Positions 1 to 6,102 of a DNA stretch of 10,729 nucleotides are shown piece after piece. The translations under genes were made by a program, and so were the position numbers. Below the pieces are notes generated by a model. That model did no database searches, was not told the DNA's origin, and worked only from the letters and a program-made list of their open reading frames with translations. The stretch is taken from NCBI GenBank assembly GCA_029212955.1, contig JARGOW010000072.1, positions 1 to 10,729 on the forward strand, written 5' to 3'. How positions within the stretch are numbered: position 1 is the first letter of the stretch; each line of letters starts with the position of its first letter. Source of the DNA: Planctomycetota bacterium. Lineage in GTDB: Bacteria > Planctomycetota > UBA1135 > GCA-002686595.

Positions 1-773
1 TCCATTCGTATTGAAGTGTCGGTAGGCACTCGGCGACGTACCCAATCCGGTCGTACCTCGCCCCTGTGCACCCTGGATGCCCTCACATCCTGGACCTCAT
101 ATGCGATCCCGGTTGACTCCACCACCGGTGAGCCCTGGAAGTCAACCAAATGCAAGCGAGCCTGGGAAGGTCGCGGCATGTGGACTGGAATCCGGATGGA
201 CGTCTGGCCCCCCTCGACCGCGAATTCAGGGGCCGAGTCTGCGCCCAGCCGGGCGAAGTGCGCATAAACGCGGTATCGCCCCGGAACCAATTCCCCCACG
301 TTGGCGAACCCTTGTTTGACGTCGAACTGATCCTTCCACCGATCCCCTTCCGTCCACCATTCATTGGCCGGAACACCCAGCCTCCAAAGGCTTGCGGTTC
401 CCGAAACGGCCTCCCCGGTTTCCGAATCGTAGAAGTTCAACGACAAGCTGCATGTTCCCTTCGGGAGCGGATCCTTGGCCCAGTAATCCTGCAACACCGC
501 AAAAGAATCAATGGCCTCCTCAAAGTCATCATCCGCGCCCCCATCTTCAAAGATCTCCTCAACGATCGGCTCTTGCTCCTCGGCGGCCTTACGCACAGGA
601 CTCGAGGAATCATGAATACCGAGCAGCTCTTCCGAAGCGGTGAGATCGGGTGCGCCCTCCGCAGTAGCACCGGGTTCCTCGTAGTTGGCTTGCCCGTCGC
701 GGGCATCTCGAAGTTCGAGAAGGGCCCAAAGACACCCGATCAGCAATACGATGAATAGAAAACGCGACCGCAT
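1..773 (-). CDS. Membrane-anchored protein of unknown function, N-terminal part (runs off the window)
   Basis: I do not recognise this as a named family. Reading leftwards from the ATG at 773-771, 257 codons stay open to the window edge, so the C-terminus is missing. Residues 1-20 are two arginines followed by a hydrophobic run, a signal anchor or signal peptide. The segment LLIGC (Cys14) also fits a lipobox. Residues 25-105 are acidic and Pro/Glu/Asp-rich, like a disordered periplasmic spacer. From Cys108 the chain aligns with residues 92 onward of the gene at 3857-5047: shared CSL, NFYD, VSG, GRYR, LHLVD and PDW blocks, roughly 40% identity by eye. The pattern of 'structural D-x-x-TG-PV-G ... 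L-PGRY' resembles carboxypeptidase-regulatory or Cna-B beta-sandwiches, probably two in tandem; this fold is inference. The start is chosen because the paralogue begins at the same place (MR + hydrophobic). No clear Shine-Dalgarno sequence precedes it. The long open frames on the opposite strand here are shadows. Confidence 0.72.
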   Translation of the reverse strand, partial: MRSRFLFIVLLIGCLWALLELRDARDGQANYEEPGATAEGAPDLTASEELLGIHDSSSPVRKAAEEQEPIVEEIFEDGGADDDFEEAIDSFAVLQDYWAKDPLPKGTCSLSLNFYDSETGEAVSGTASLWRLGVPANEWWTEGDRWKDQFDVKQGFANVGELVPGRYRVYAHFARLGADSAPEFAVEGGQTSIRIPVHMPRPSQARLHLVDFQGSPVVESTGIAYEVQDVRASRVHRGEVRPDWVRRRVPTDTSIRM

Positions 774-994
774 GGCCCCGACAATACCCACCGAGATTGC
801 ACCGGTTGCGGTGCATCTGGACAATCTGTATCCGCCTTTTGCCACCCATGCTGAGGAGAATGCCTCCCAGCTTGCCCATTACGCTTCGGCCCGTTCTCAG
901 CCGCCTGGAGGCGCTTTGAGGCTTAGGCCTCCGAGCAATGGGGCATGGAACCGGCCCTGTTTTCAAGCCATGTACTGGGGCACGCCGATAATCG
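774..994. other. Divergent intergenic region, no gene seen
   Basis: This gap separates the minus-strand anchored-protein gene from the plus-strand FapA-like gene and should carry both promoters. I see no convincing -10/-35 pair. A small hairpin-capable repeat (GAGGC at 918-922, GCCTC at 927-931) is present, without a T-run. Short open frames cross the region on both strands, but none shows family resemblance or a plausible start. Confidence 0.5.
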
Positions 995-1025
995 AAGGGC
1001 GTGGAAATACCTAAACCACGCCCTT
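995..1025. promoter_or_regulatory. Perfect 10-bp inverted repeat just upstream of the FapA-like start
   Basis: The arms AAGGGCGTGG (995-1004) and CCACGCCCTT (1016-1025) are exact reverse complements around an 11-base A-rich loop. The dyad ends 5 bases before the ATG at 1031. In mRNA it would form a stable hairpin directly next to the start codon. In DNA it could be an operator. It also contains the only alternative start (GTG at 1001), which argues that this stretch is leader and not coding sequence. Function is inferred; only the symmetry is seen. Confidence 0.55.
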
Positions 1026-1030
1026 GCCCC

Positions 1031-2389
1031 ATGACCGAGTTCCTATTCAATTCCGACCGTACGGAAGCCATCCTGCAATGGGATGGCTCCATGGCGTTGG
1101 ATGAGATCATGGACGAGTTGGAATCCCAGGGCATTATCATTGGCGTGGATCGCGCAGAGATTGCTGCGGCGCTCGAGGAGTTGGGAGCGGCCGGAGATGT
1201 GCGTGTCGCGCGGGGCAAACCCTGTGTTCCGAGGGAACCGGCTGTCGTGCAAATGGAGAACCAGGCTGGCCTCCGAAGTGGCACGGTAGATGAAGAAACT
1301 GGACGCATGGATTTCCGCGAACGCGGCGGAATCAATCTCGTGCGCGGTGGCGATCCCATCGGCATTCTGTATCCCAGCACCGATGGCGCCCCCGGAGTGG
1401 CCGTGGATGGATCCCCCATACGTCCCGCTCAGCCGGAGGAAGCGAATCAATGGCCCGGTGAAAATGTCCGCTCCGAGATCGGCCCGAAGGGCACCCTAAA
1501 ACTGTTTGCAAGAAGCCGTGGGGTTGTTCGCATCGGTCCCAAGGGTGAAATCTATGTCACCGACGTCTTCGAATTGGAAGGCGATCTGGACATGGGTTCG
1601 GGGAACATCGATACGCCGGGGAGCGTGCATGTGCAGGAAACGATTCGCAACGGTTTCCGGGTCCACGCGGCCCAGGATGTACACGTGGGTGCCGCTATCG
1701 AAAACGCCAATGTGAAAGCGGGGAAATCCCTGATCGTGGGAGCCGGAATCTTTGGAGGCGAAGACAGTAGCCTACAGGCCGAAGATCTTATCAGCGCCCG
1801 CTTCAGTCAGAATGCGAACATGCGGTCCGGGGGCGATGTCATCCTGAACTTCGACACCAACAGCACGATCGAGGCCAACCGGAGAATCATCGCGACTTCG
1901 GGAGAGGGTCGACTCCGGGGCGGGGTGTACTTCGCGGGGGAATGCATCATCGCCAAGGAACTCGGATCCCCCAACGGGGCCACGACCCGCGTCCAAGCTG
2001 GCATGGGGCCCAAGCAGTACCGGGCGCTAGCGTTTGTCCAAAACGAGTTGCGCCGGGCCAATGTCAAACTGAAGCGGACCTTGGCGCTCCAAGAGGAAGA
2101 AGCCGCAAAGCGGGGAGATGCCCCTATCACCCCTGAACAAGCCAGTACGGTTCGCAGCATCATGAAGGACCTGCGCGATGTGGGCGAGAGAATCAACGAA
2201 CTCGATAGGGAACGGAAGGGATTGGAATCCATCCAGGATTCCGACAAGCCGATTTCGATCCGGGTCGAAAACATCGTGCACGCGGGGGTTCAAATTCAGA
2301 TCGGAAACTCGCACCTTGCCATCGAGGACACCATGCCCGGCTGCACCTTCCGGCGAGACCCGGAAACCGAAGAGATCCGCTACGTTTGA
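1031..2389 (+). CDS. FapA / DUF342 family polymer-like beta-helix protein
   Basis: A 452-residue cytoplasmic protein with the full FapA architecture. Residues 1-70 form the N-terminal alpha/beta part, with the family's 'GI-x-x-GVD-x-x-x-I' stretch and a VARGKP motif. Around residues 90-130 come the DFRERG and IGILYPSTDGAPG segments (family: G-x-x-L-A-x-x-x-P-x-x-x-G-x-x-G). Residues 150-315 are a right-handed parallel beta-helix built from repeating short strands with G-D-V/G-N-I turns, including the ELEGDLDMGSGNID signature and the ELGSPNGATTRVQAG end. Residues 330-400 are a charged coiled coil, and a short beta C-terminus follows. In Vibrio, FapA is linked to polar flagellation and sugar-PTS signalling. 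In other bacteria stand-alone copies have no assigned role, and no flagellar gene is near here. The start is ATG 1031; GTG 1001 in frame would add 10 residues (to 462) but lies within the inverted repeat. Neither has a Shine-Dalgarno sequence. Confidence 0.88.
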   Translation: MTEFLFNSDRTEAILQWDGSMALDEIMDELESQGIIIGVDRAEIAAALEELGAAGDVRVARGKPCVPREPAVVQMENQAGLRSGTVDEETGRMDFRERGGINLVRGGDPIGILYPSTDGAPGVAVDGSPIRPAQPEEANQWPGENVRSEIGPKGTLKLFARSRGVVRIGPKGEIYVTDVFELEGDLDMGSGNIDTPGSVHVQETIRNGFRVHAAQDVHVGAAIENANVKAGKSLIVGAGIFGGEDSSLQAEDLISARFSQNANMRSGGDVILNFDTNSTIEANRRIIATSGEGRLRGGVYFAGECIIAKELGSPNGATTRVQAGMGPKQYRALAFVQNELRRANVKLKRTLALQEEEAAKRGDAPITPEQASTVRSIMKDLRDVGERINELDRERKGLESIQDSDKPISIRVENIVHAGVQIQIGNSHLAIEDTMPGCTFRRDPETEEIRYV

Positions 2390-2403
2390 TCGCCAGGTGG
2401 CCG

Positions 2404-2423
2404 CGTGAAGTCAGTCCTTCACG
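2404..2423 (+). terminator. Possible hairpin terminator after the FapA-like gene
   Basis: CGTGAAG (2404-2410) and CTTCACG (2417-2423) form a perfect 7-bp stem with a 6-base loop, 14 bases after the stop codon. No T-run follows, so intrinsic termination is uncertain. It may only protect the 3' end of the transcript. Confidence 0.35.
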
Positions 2424-2490
2424 TCAATCGGCACCAGCAAATCTGCAGCAGGCGTGACCCACAAGGATTGGGTCCAGATAAACCCCTGCC

Positions 2491-2946
2491 ATGGAGATTG
2501 GCGTACGAGAAGCCGAGGCCGAAGACTGGACGACGATATCCACTGTGATCGAGAAGGCCTTTGGTAAGGAGGAGGGCCCCGAGCTAGTGGAGTTGGTTGC
2601 CGCTCTCCAGAAGGATGAAACCGCCCAACCACTTTGGGCCCTGGTAGCGGAAGCGCAAGGTGGGATCGTGGGGCATGTGCTTTTCACCAGTACTCGCTTG
2701 AAGCCCGAAATCGTCGGGGAACGCTCCGCGATCACGGCGCCCCTTTCGGTCGATCCTAAATGCCAACGTCAGGGCATCGGTGGAAGGCTCATCGCACACG
2801 CCCTCGAGCCGCTTCGACAGGACGGGGTTCAATTGGTATTCGTATTGGGAGGCCCCGCCGACTACTCCCGGAACGGATTTGTTTCCGCGGGGGTGCATGG
2901 CTTTGAAGCCCACTACCCGGTTCCAGAAACGTGCGCCGACGCCTAG
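2491..2946 (+). CDS. GNAT-family N-acetyltransferase (YhbS-like), ended early by an amber codon
   Basis: This 151-residue product matches the YhbS-type GNAT acetyltransferases, which move an acetyl group from acetyl-CoA to an unidentified amine. Visible family features are IREA-like strand 1 (MEIGVREA), the AFG-x-x-E-x-x-LV helix at 28-40, VGHVLFT at strand 4, and the acetyl-CoA pyrophosphate loop CQRQGIGGRLI at about residues 91-102 (Q/R-x-x-G-x-G/A). It also has VFVLGGPADYSRNGF at 116-130 and the 'YPVPE' block near the end. The family normally continues for about 25-30 residues, beginning with D-A-(W/F)-M-x-x-E-L. Here the codon at the aromatic position is TAG (2944-2946), and the expected continuation follows in the same frame. 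A single change from TGG would produce this. The truncated protein lacks its last beta strand and is probably destabilised. The start ATG has no clear Shine-Dalgarno sequence but fits the family's N-terminus. Confidence 0.8.
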   Translation: MEIGVREAEAEDWTTISTVIEKAFGKEEGPELVELVAALQKDETAQPLWALVAEAQGGIVGHVLFTSTRLKPEIVGERSAITAPLSVDPKCQRQGIGGRLIAHALEPLRQDGVQLVFVLGGPADYSRNGFVSAGVHGFEAHYPVPETCADA

Positions 2947-3045
2947 ATGGTTCAAGAACTCCAGCCCAGGGCCATCGAGAAGCATTGCGGAGTGGTGCGA
3001 TGCGCCGACGCCCTCGATGCTTTGAAGTACTGGGTGGAAAAGATC
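2947..3045 (+). pseudogene. C-terminal remainder of the GNAT gene beyond the amber codon
   Basis: Directly after TAG, in the same frame, the translation begins MVQELQPRAI and continues to a VVRCADAL block and an YWVE block. This matches the end of YhbS-like GNATs (E-L-x-P-G-A-x ... G-x-V-R-x-A-x-A). So 2491-3045 reads as one ancestral gene with a nonsense codon. The end at 3045 is where recognisable family similarity fades. The frame stays open, without a stop, into the DUF899 gene. As a separate small protein this piece would be only one strand and is unlikely to be functional. Confidence 0.65.
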
Positions 3046-3255
3046 CAAGGCCATCGGTGGACTCAGCCTCGCCTTTCCCCTGCCAGCTCTCCACAAAAAG
3101 TGTCCGTGGGATTCGGGGCTTCCACGCCTGCGCTCTGTAACGGACCGGTGTTGCCACACTTTCGAGCACTAGAAATCCCCCCGCATTTCCGAAGCTCGGT
3201 TAGGCTTGCAAGGCCCGCCCCGTGTGCCCATCCCCATCCGCGAACCAGGTATCCC

Positions 3256-3849
3256 ATGCAAGAAGAAACCATCGAGTCCCTCGAACAGCAAATCGCAGAT
3301 CTGTCCCAAAAGTTGATGGCCAAGCGTGCGGAGGCCATCCCAGAACCCGTGCCGAATTATGAGTTTGCCTGCACCGAAGGGTCCGTGCGCTTGCTGGACC
3401 TGTTCGGGCAACACGACCACCTTTTGGTGATCCATAACATGGGCAATGCTTGCTCCTATTGCACGCTTTGGGCCGATGGTATCAATGCGTTTGTTCCACA
3501 CCTGGAGTCGGCCGTAGGACTGGTTTTGGTTTCGAAAGACTCTCCCCAGGTCCAACGGGAATTCGCCAACGACCGGGGTTGGCGCATGCGCATGGCCTCC
3601 CACGGTGGAGGTGCGTACCTGGAAGAACAGGTCAATTCGGAAGGCATGGAGAACTATCCCGGAGTCGCTTGCTACAAACGTCAGGGGGATTCCATCCTGC
3701 GCGTGGCGTACAGCCACTTTGGACCGGGCGACCTGTACTGCTCAATCTGGCACTTGCTTGGACTGGCGGGCATCGGCCTCAACCAATGGGCGCCCAAGAA
3801 ATCCTACCTGGACTCCATCGATAACAAATGTGGCTCCGGCGCGGAGTGA
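3256..3849 (+). CDS. DUF899 family thioredoxin-like protein
   Basis: This 197-residue protein belongs to DUF899, a cytoplasmic family with a thioredoxin-like fold and no established reaction. A short N-terminal coiled coil (residues 1-30) precedes the domain. The hallmark segment is HNMGNACSYCTLWADG at about residues 60-75: the C-x-x-C pair sits where thioredoxins keep their redox cysteines. Further conserved blocks are LVSKDSP-x-VQREFA, RGW-x-x-RM-x-SH, PGV and FGPGDLYCSIWHLL near residues 155-170. The length is close to the family's shorter members. ATG 3256 was chosen because the domain's helix begins there and a weak AGGT lies just upstream. The frame is open for a further 309 bases upstream, to the amber codon of the GNAT gene, but that stretch beyond 3045 is Pro/Arg-rich and resembles no domain. 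The gene converges on the next gene with only 7 bases between stops. Confidence 0.87.
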   Translation: MQEETIESLEQQIADLSQKLMAKRAEAIPEPVPNYEFACTEGSVRLLDLFGQHDHLLVIHNMGNACSYCTLWADGINAFVPHLESAVGLVLVSKDSPQVQREFANDRGWRMRMASHGGGAYLEEQVNSEGMENYPGVACYKRQGDSILRVAYSHFGPGDLYCSIWHLLGLAGIGLNQWAPKKSYLDSIDNKCGSGAE

Positions 3850-3856
3850 GGGCAAA

Positions 3857-5047
3857 CTATTTGGACGAGCGGGAAGTCAGTGCAGTGTCCGGCATGGTTT
3901 CCTTGCCGGGTGCCCACTTTACACTGACGTTGTTGAACGCGTTCACGGATAGACGGAGATGGACGACCGACCCGAGCCATCGCGATGCAAGTGTCTGGCC
4001 CGCACCGCTATCGATCGACACCCCATAGACGGTCAACCAAAGGTCTGCCGTGAGGTCCACCCATGTGACGTCGGCTGGAAACTGCAAACGGTCCCGAATG
4101 GCCTCCCTATTGGGAAGGACCGCCACGTAAATCCCCGCACCAGTGGTTTCAAACTCGACTGTCGTATGGGGTCCACCATCGAATCGGAATCCAAACCTCT
4201 GGGTTTTTCTCCATTCCAAGGTGTCCTCTTGGATCAAACCCAAATCGACCGCCCCCTCCACGAGCTTGGCGGGTTTCCAGCTTCTGTGGGATGCGCCCCT
4301 GTATCCGCCCCCTGCCCCGAACCCCATGATCACATTCGAATTCTTCGCGTGCCGTGAAGTCTTCCAGTCCGGCGTGCGGGCACCCATGTCCATTTTGTAG
4401 CCGCGATCCTTGAACTCCAACTTCGCAAGCATGGACTCGGGCAAGGGAACGCCCGATTCATCCACCAGGTGCAGCGCCACTCGTTCGAACTTTGGCACGA
4501 CTACGGCCAAGGAGATCACGGTCATCTGCCCAGAAATATCGAAAGCTGGAGCGACCTCCGTTCCGGCCCTGCCAAAAAGGGGATAGGCCCGATAGCGGCC
4601 GGCGGGAAGTAAATCCACCTGCACCTGACCCTCTTTCACCATCAGACTGTCCTTCTGTTTCTGATCCCCCGCACTCCAAGAATCATTGCCCGGCGCATCG
4701 ATGCGCCATAGATCCAGGAAACCAGAAACGGGCTCCCCTGAATCCGCGTCATAGAAGTTCATAAGGAGCGAACATTCCCCGACCTCCACAGGATCCGGGC
4801 CGGGGTAGCGAATGGGTTCCTCCACGGGCGGCTCCTGATCCACGGCCACCTCGCCCGAGCCCTCGGAGATTCGTTCGCGTTCCACTTCGGTCGATTCGGG
4901 CTCTATGAGCGACTCGTCCGCCGGGGTGTCTGCCGCAACCGTGTCCGGATCCGCCTGGGGGCTCAACGTCTCAGGCGCTGTCTCGCGGGTCAGGATGAGC
5001 ACCAGGCCCGTCAGAACTATCAAAAGGGAGAGCCACAGATTCCGCAT
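3857..5047 (-). CDS. Membrane-anchored protein of unknown function, full-length paralogue of the gene at the left edge
   Basis: No named family is recognised. The 396-residue product starts MRNLWLSLL, an N-terminal membrane segment (residues 4-20) that anchors or exports it. Residues 25-88 are acidic and Pro-rich, probably a disordered spacer outside the membrane. Two beta-rich units follow: about 92-185 (CSLLMNFYD, PVSG, LLPAGRYRAY) and 188-300 (ALHLVDESGVPLPES, PDW). Their 'D-x-x-SG-x-PV-G ... L-P-x-GRY' pattern is like carboxypeptidase-regulatory/Cna-B domains (inference). Glycine-rich GFGAGGGYRG lies near residues 243-252, and a further beta-rich part runs to residue 380. A GGAG stretch lies about 6 bases before the ATG, a fair ribosome site. 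The partial gene at 1-773 is its paralogue on the same strand. Nothing catalytic is visible. A structural or substrate-display role at the cell surface is possible but unproven. Confidence 0.8.
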   Translation of the reverse strand: MRNLWLSLLIVLTGLVLILTRETAPETLSPQADPDTVAADTPADESLIEPESTEVERERISEGSGEVAVDQEPPVEEPIRYPGPDPVEVGECSLLMNFYDADSGEPVSGFLDLWRIDAPGNDSWSAGDQKQKDSLMVKEGQVQVDLLPAGRYRAYPLFGRAGTEVAPAFDISGQMTVISLAVVVPKFERVALHLVDESGVPLPESMLAKLEFKDRGYKMDMGARTPDWKTSRHAKNSNVIMGFGAGGGYRGASHRSWKPAKLVEGAVDLGLIQEDTLEWRKTQRFGFRFDGGPHTTVEFETTGAGIYVAVLPNREAIRDRLQFPADVTWVDLTADLWLTVYGVSIDSGAGQTLASRWLGSVVHLRLSVNAFNNVSVKWAPGKETMPDTALTSRSSK

Positions 5048-5194
5048 GGTGGCTCCAACGCGAATTCCGCGGTTGGGTTCATTTTCGCCGTGTGGTTTCT
5101 GTATGAGCGGACCGATCCACCGGCGATGCTCGTCCGGAGGGCCCCGGTGGGACCGTAAAGCGGTACCCTGATCTCTCCACCCGAAAACGACACC

Positions 5195-5752
5195 ATGAAA
5201 CTCCTCCCCTTCAGTCTCTCCATCCTCCTACTCGCCCCACTTTTCGCCTTGACCCAAGTCGAAGAAACCCCCGTCGTGATAAACACAACCTCCTCCCAAA
5301 TGACCGGACTTGAAACCGTGAATGGGGCGCTCGATCGCCTGTACGAAGTGATCAGTTTCGAAGGCGGAGCCGAATGCGATTGGAAGGCCATGGACGAATT
5401 GTTTCTTCCGGGTGCCATTCTGATCATGCCCACCGGACCCGGCGGCGCGCGCAAGGCCCAAACCCTCGCCGAGTTCCAGCAGGGTTTCCGCTCCTTCATT
5501 GCCAACTCCCCCGCTAAGGAAAAGGGCTTCCACGAATTCAATCACAAGCGCTCCATCGTTGAATTCGGCGATGTGGCCCACGCCCACGTGGTCTTCGAAG
5601 CCCGCTTCGGCAAGGAAGGCAAGCGTATTCTCTCCACCGGAATCGACAGCATCCAACTCGTACGGATCAAGGATCAGTGGCACGTGGCCAGCGTGGCCAC
5701 GGAAAATGTCCGCCCCGACCTTCCTCTCCCTAAGCAATTCCAAGGCAAGTAA
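5195..5752 (+). CDS. Secreted NTF2-like (SnoaL/DUF4440-type) protein
   Basis: A 185-residue protein with an N-terminal signal peptide (MK followed by a Leu-rich core to about residue 20) and one NTF2-like alpha+beta cone domain. The domain begins near residue 40 with the helix 'NGALDRLYEVISFEGGAECDWKAMDELFLPGAILIMP', in which a helix, a short loop and the first strand have the order of SnoaL/DUF4440 proteins. The strand pairs VAHAHVVFEARF, GIDSIQLVRIKDQWHVASVATENV then complete the sheet; the last motif (L-V-x-x-x-x-x-W-x-V-x-S) is typical. The family includes enzymes and non-catalytic binding proteins, and no catalytic residue can be assigned. It is divergent from the anchored-protein gene (147-base gap) and closed by the hairpin at 5784-5807. 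No strong Shine-Dalgarno sequence precedes the ATG. Confidence 0.82.
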   Translation: MKLLPFSLSILLLAPLFALTQVEETPVVINTTSSQMTGLETVNGALDRLYEVISFEGGAECDWKAMDELFLPGAILIMPTGPGGARKAQTLAEFQQGFRSFIANSPAKEKGFHEFNHKRSIVEFGDVAHAHVVFEARFGKEGKRILSTGIDSIQLVRIKDQWHVASVATENVRPDLPLPKQFQGK

Positions 5753-5783
5753 AGGCGGGTCACCAACCGTGGACTTCCATTGA

Positions 5784-5807
5784 GAAAGGCGCCTACCGGC
5801 GCCTTTC
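5784..5807. terminator. Bidirectional intrinsic terminator
   Basis: GAAAGGCGCC (5784-5793) and GGCGCCTTTC (5798-5807) form a perfect 10-bp GC-rich stem with a 4-base loop. The plus strand continues with a T-rich stretch, and the minus strand ends the stem in TTTCTC. It lies between the stop of the NTF2-like gene (5752) and the stop of the convergent ferredoxin gene (5854), so it can serve both. Confidence 0.8.
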
Positions 5808-5853
5808 TTCGTCGTAGGCATTCACACGTGCGACCGCCTAATGGATCGTGCGC

Positions 5854-6099
5854 TCACTGGGCGCTGATGCGGATGATGTCGACAGGGCAGCCCTCTTCCG
5901 CTTCCGCCAGCTCTTCTTGATCCATCTTCAAGCCGACGGCCTTGTAGAACACACCTTCGGCCTCACCGTCGATGAGTTCGGCCATGCCGTTGTCATCCAT
6001 GCGGAAGTACTGGGGCGCAGTTTCTTCGCACAGGCAGCAACCGATGCACTCCAGGGCCTTGTGACGGATGACCAGATGGGCTTTGGTGACCTTGGTCAT
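5854..6099 (-). CDS. Small single-cluster [4Fe-4S] ferredoxin
   Basis: An 81-residue acidic electron carrier of the cytoplasm. Cys18, Cys21 and Cys24 form the C-x-x-C-x-x-C ligand motif. Cys71, in GCPVDII, is the fourth ligand with its usual following proline. The 46-residue spacing between the third and fourth cysteines, with no second cluster motif, fits monocluster ferredoxins. Cys22 is an extra cysteine inside the motif and is not a usual ligand. The ATG lies 3 bases after the TGA of the U32 gene, so the two are one transcription unit and probably translationally coupled. No separate ribosome site is seen. The context suggests it donates electrons to, or supports, the U32 enzyme. This is inference from operon structure. 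The terminator at 5784-5807 closes the operon. Confidence 0.87.
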   Translation of the reverse strand: MTKVTKAHLVIRHKALECIGCCLCEETAPQYFRMDDNGMAELIDGEAEGVFYKAVGLKMDQEELAEAEEGCPVDIIRISAQ

Positions 6100-6102
6100 C
6101 GA

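Noticed and set aside
150..758. A 202-codon plus-strand open frame
   Set aside because: It is antisense to the left-edge gene, whose minus-strand reading has an anchor and clear paralogy to 3857-5047.
905..932. Hairpin GAGGC-TTAG-GCCTC as a terminator
   Set aside because: Only a 5-bp stem, no T-run, and located between divergent starts where no gene ends.
1001..1030. GTG start that would lengthen the FapA-like protein by 10 residues
   Set aside because: The added residues are Pro-rich and lie inside the perfect inverted repeat. The family N-terminus begins at ATG 1031. It cannot be fully excluded.
610..1419. A 269-codon minus-strand open frame across the divergent gap
   Set aside because: It overlaps the N-terminus of the FapA-like gene and the start of the left-edge gene in other frames, is Arg/Ser/Pro-rich and resembles no family.
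2944..2946. TAG recoded as pyrrolysine or another amino acid
   Set aside because: No pyl genes or recoding element are seen. The position corresponds to Trp/Phe in relatives, so a TGG to TAG change is simpler.
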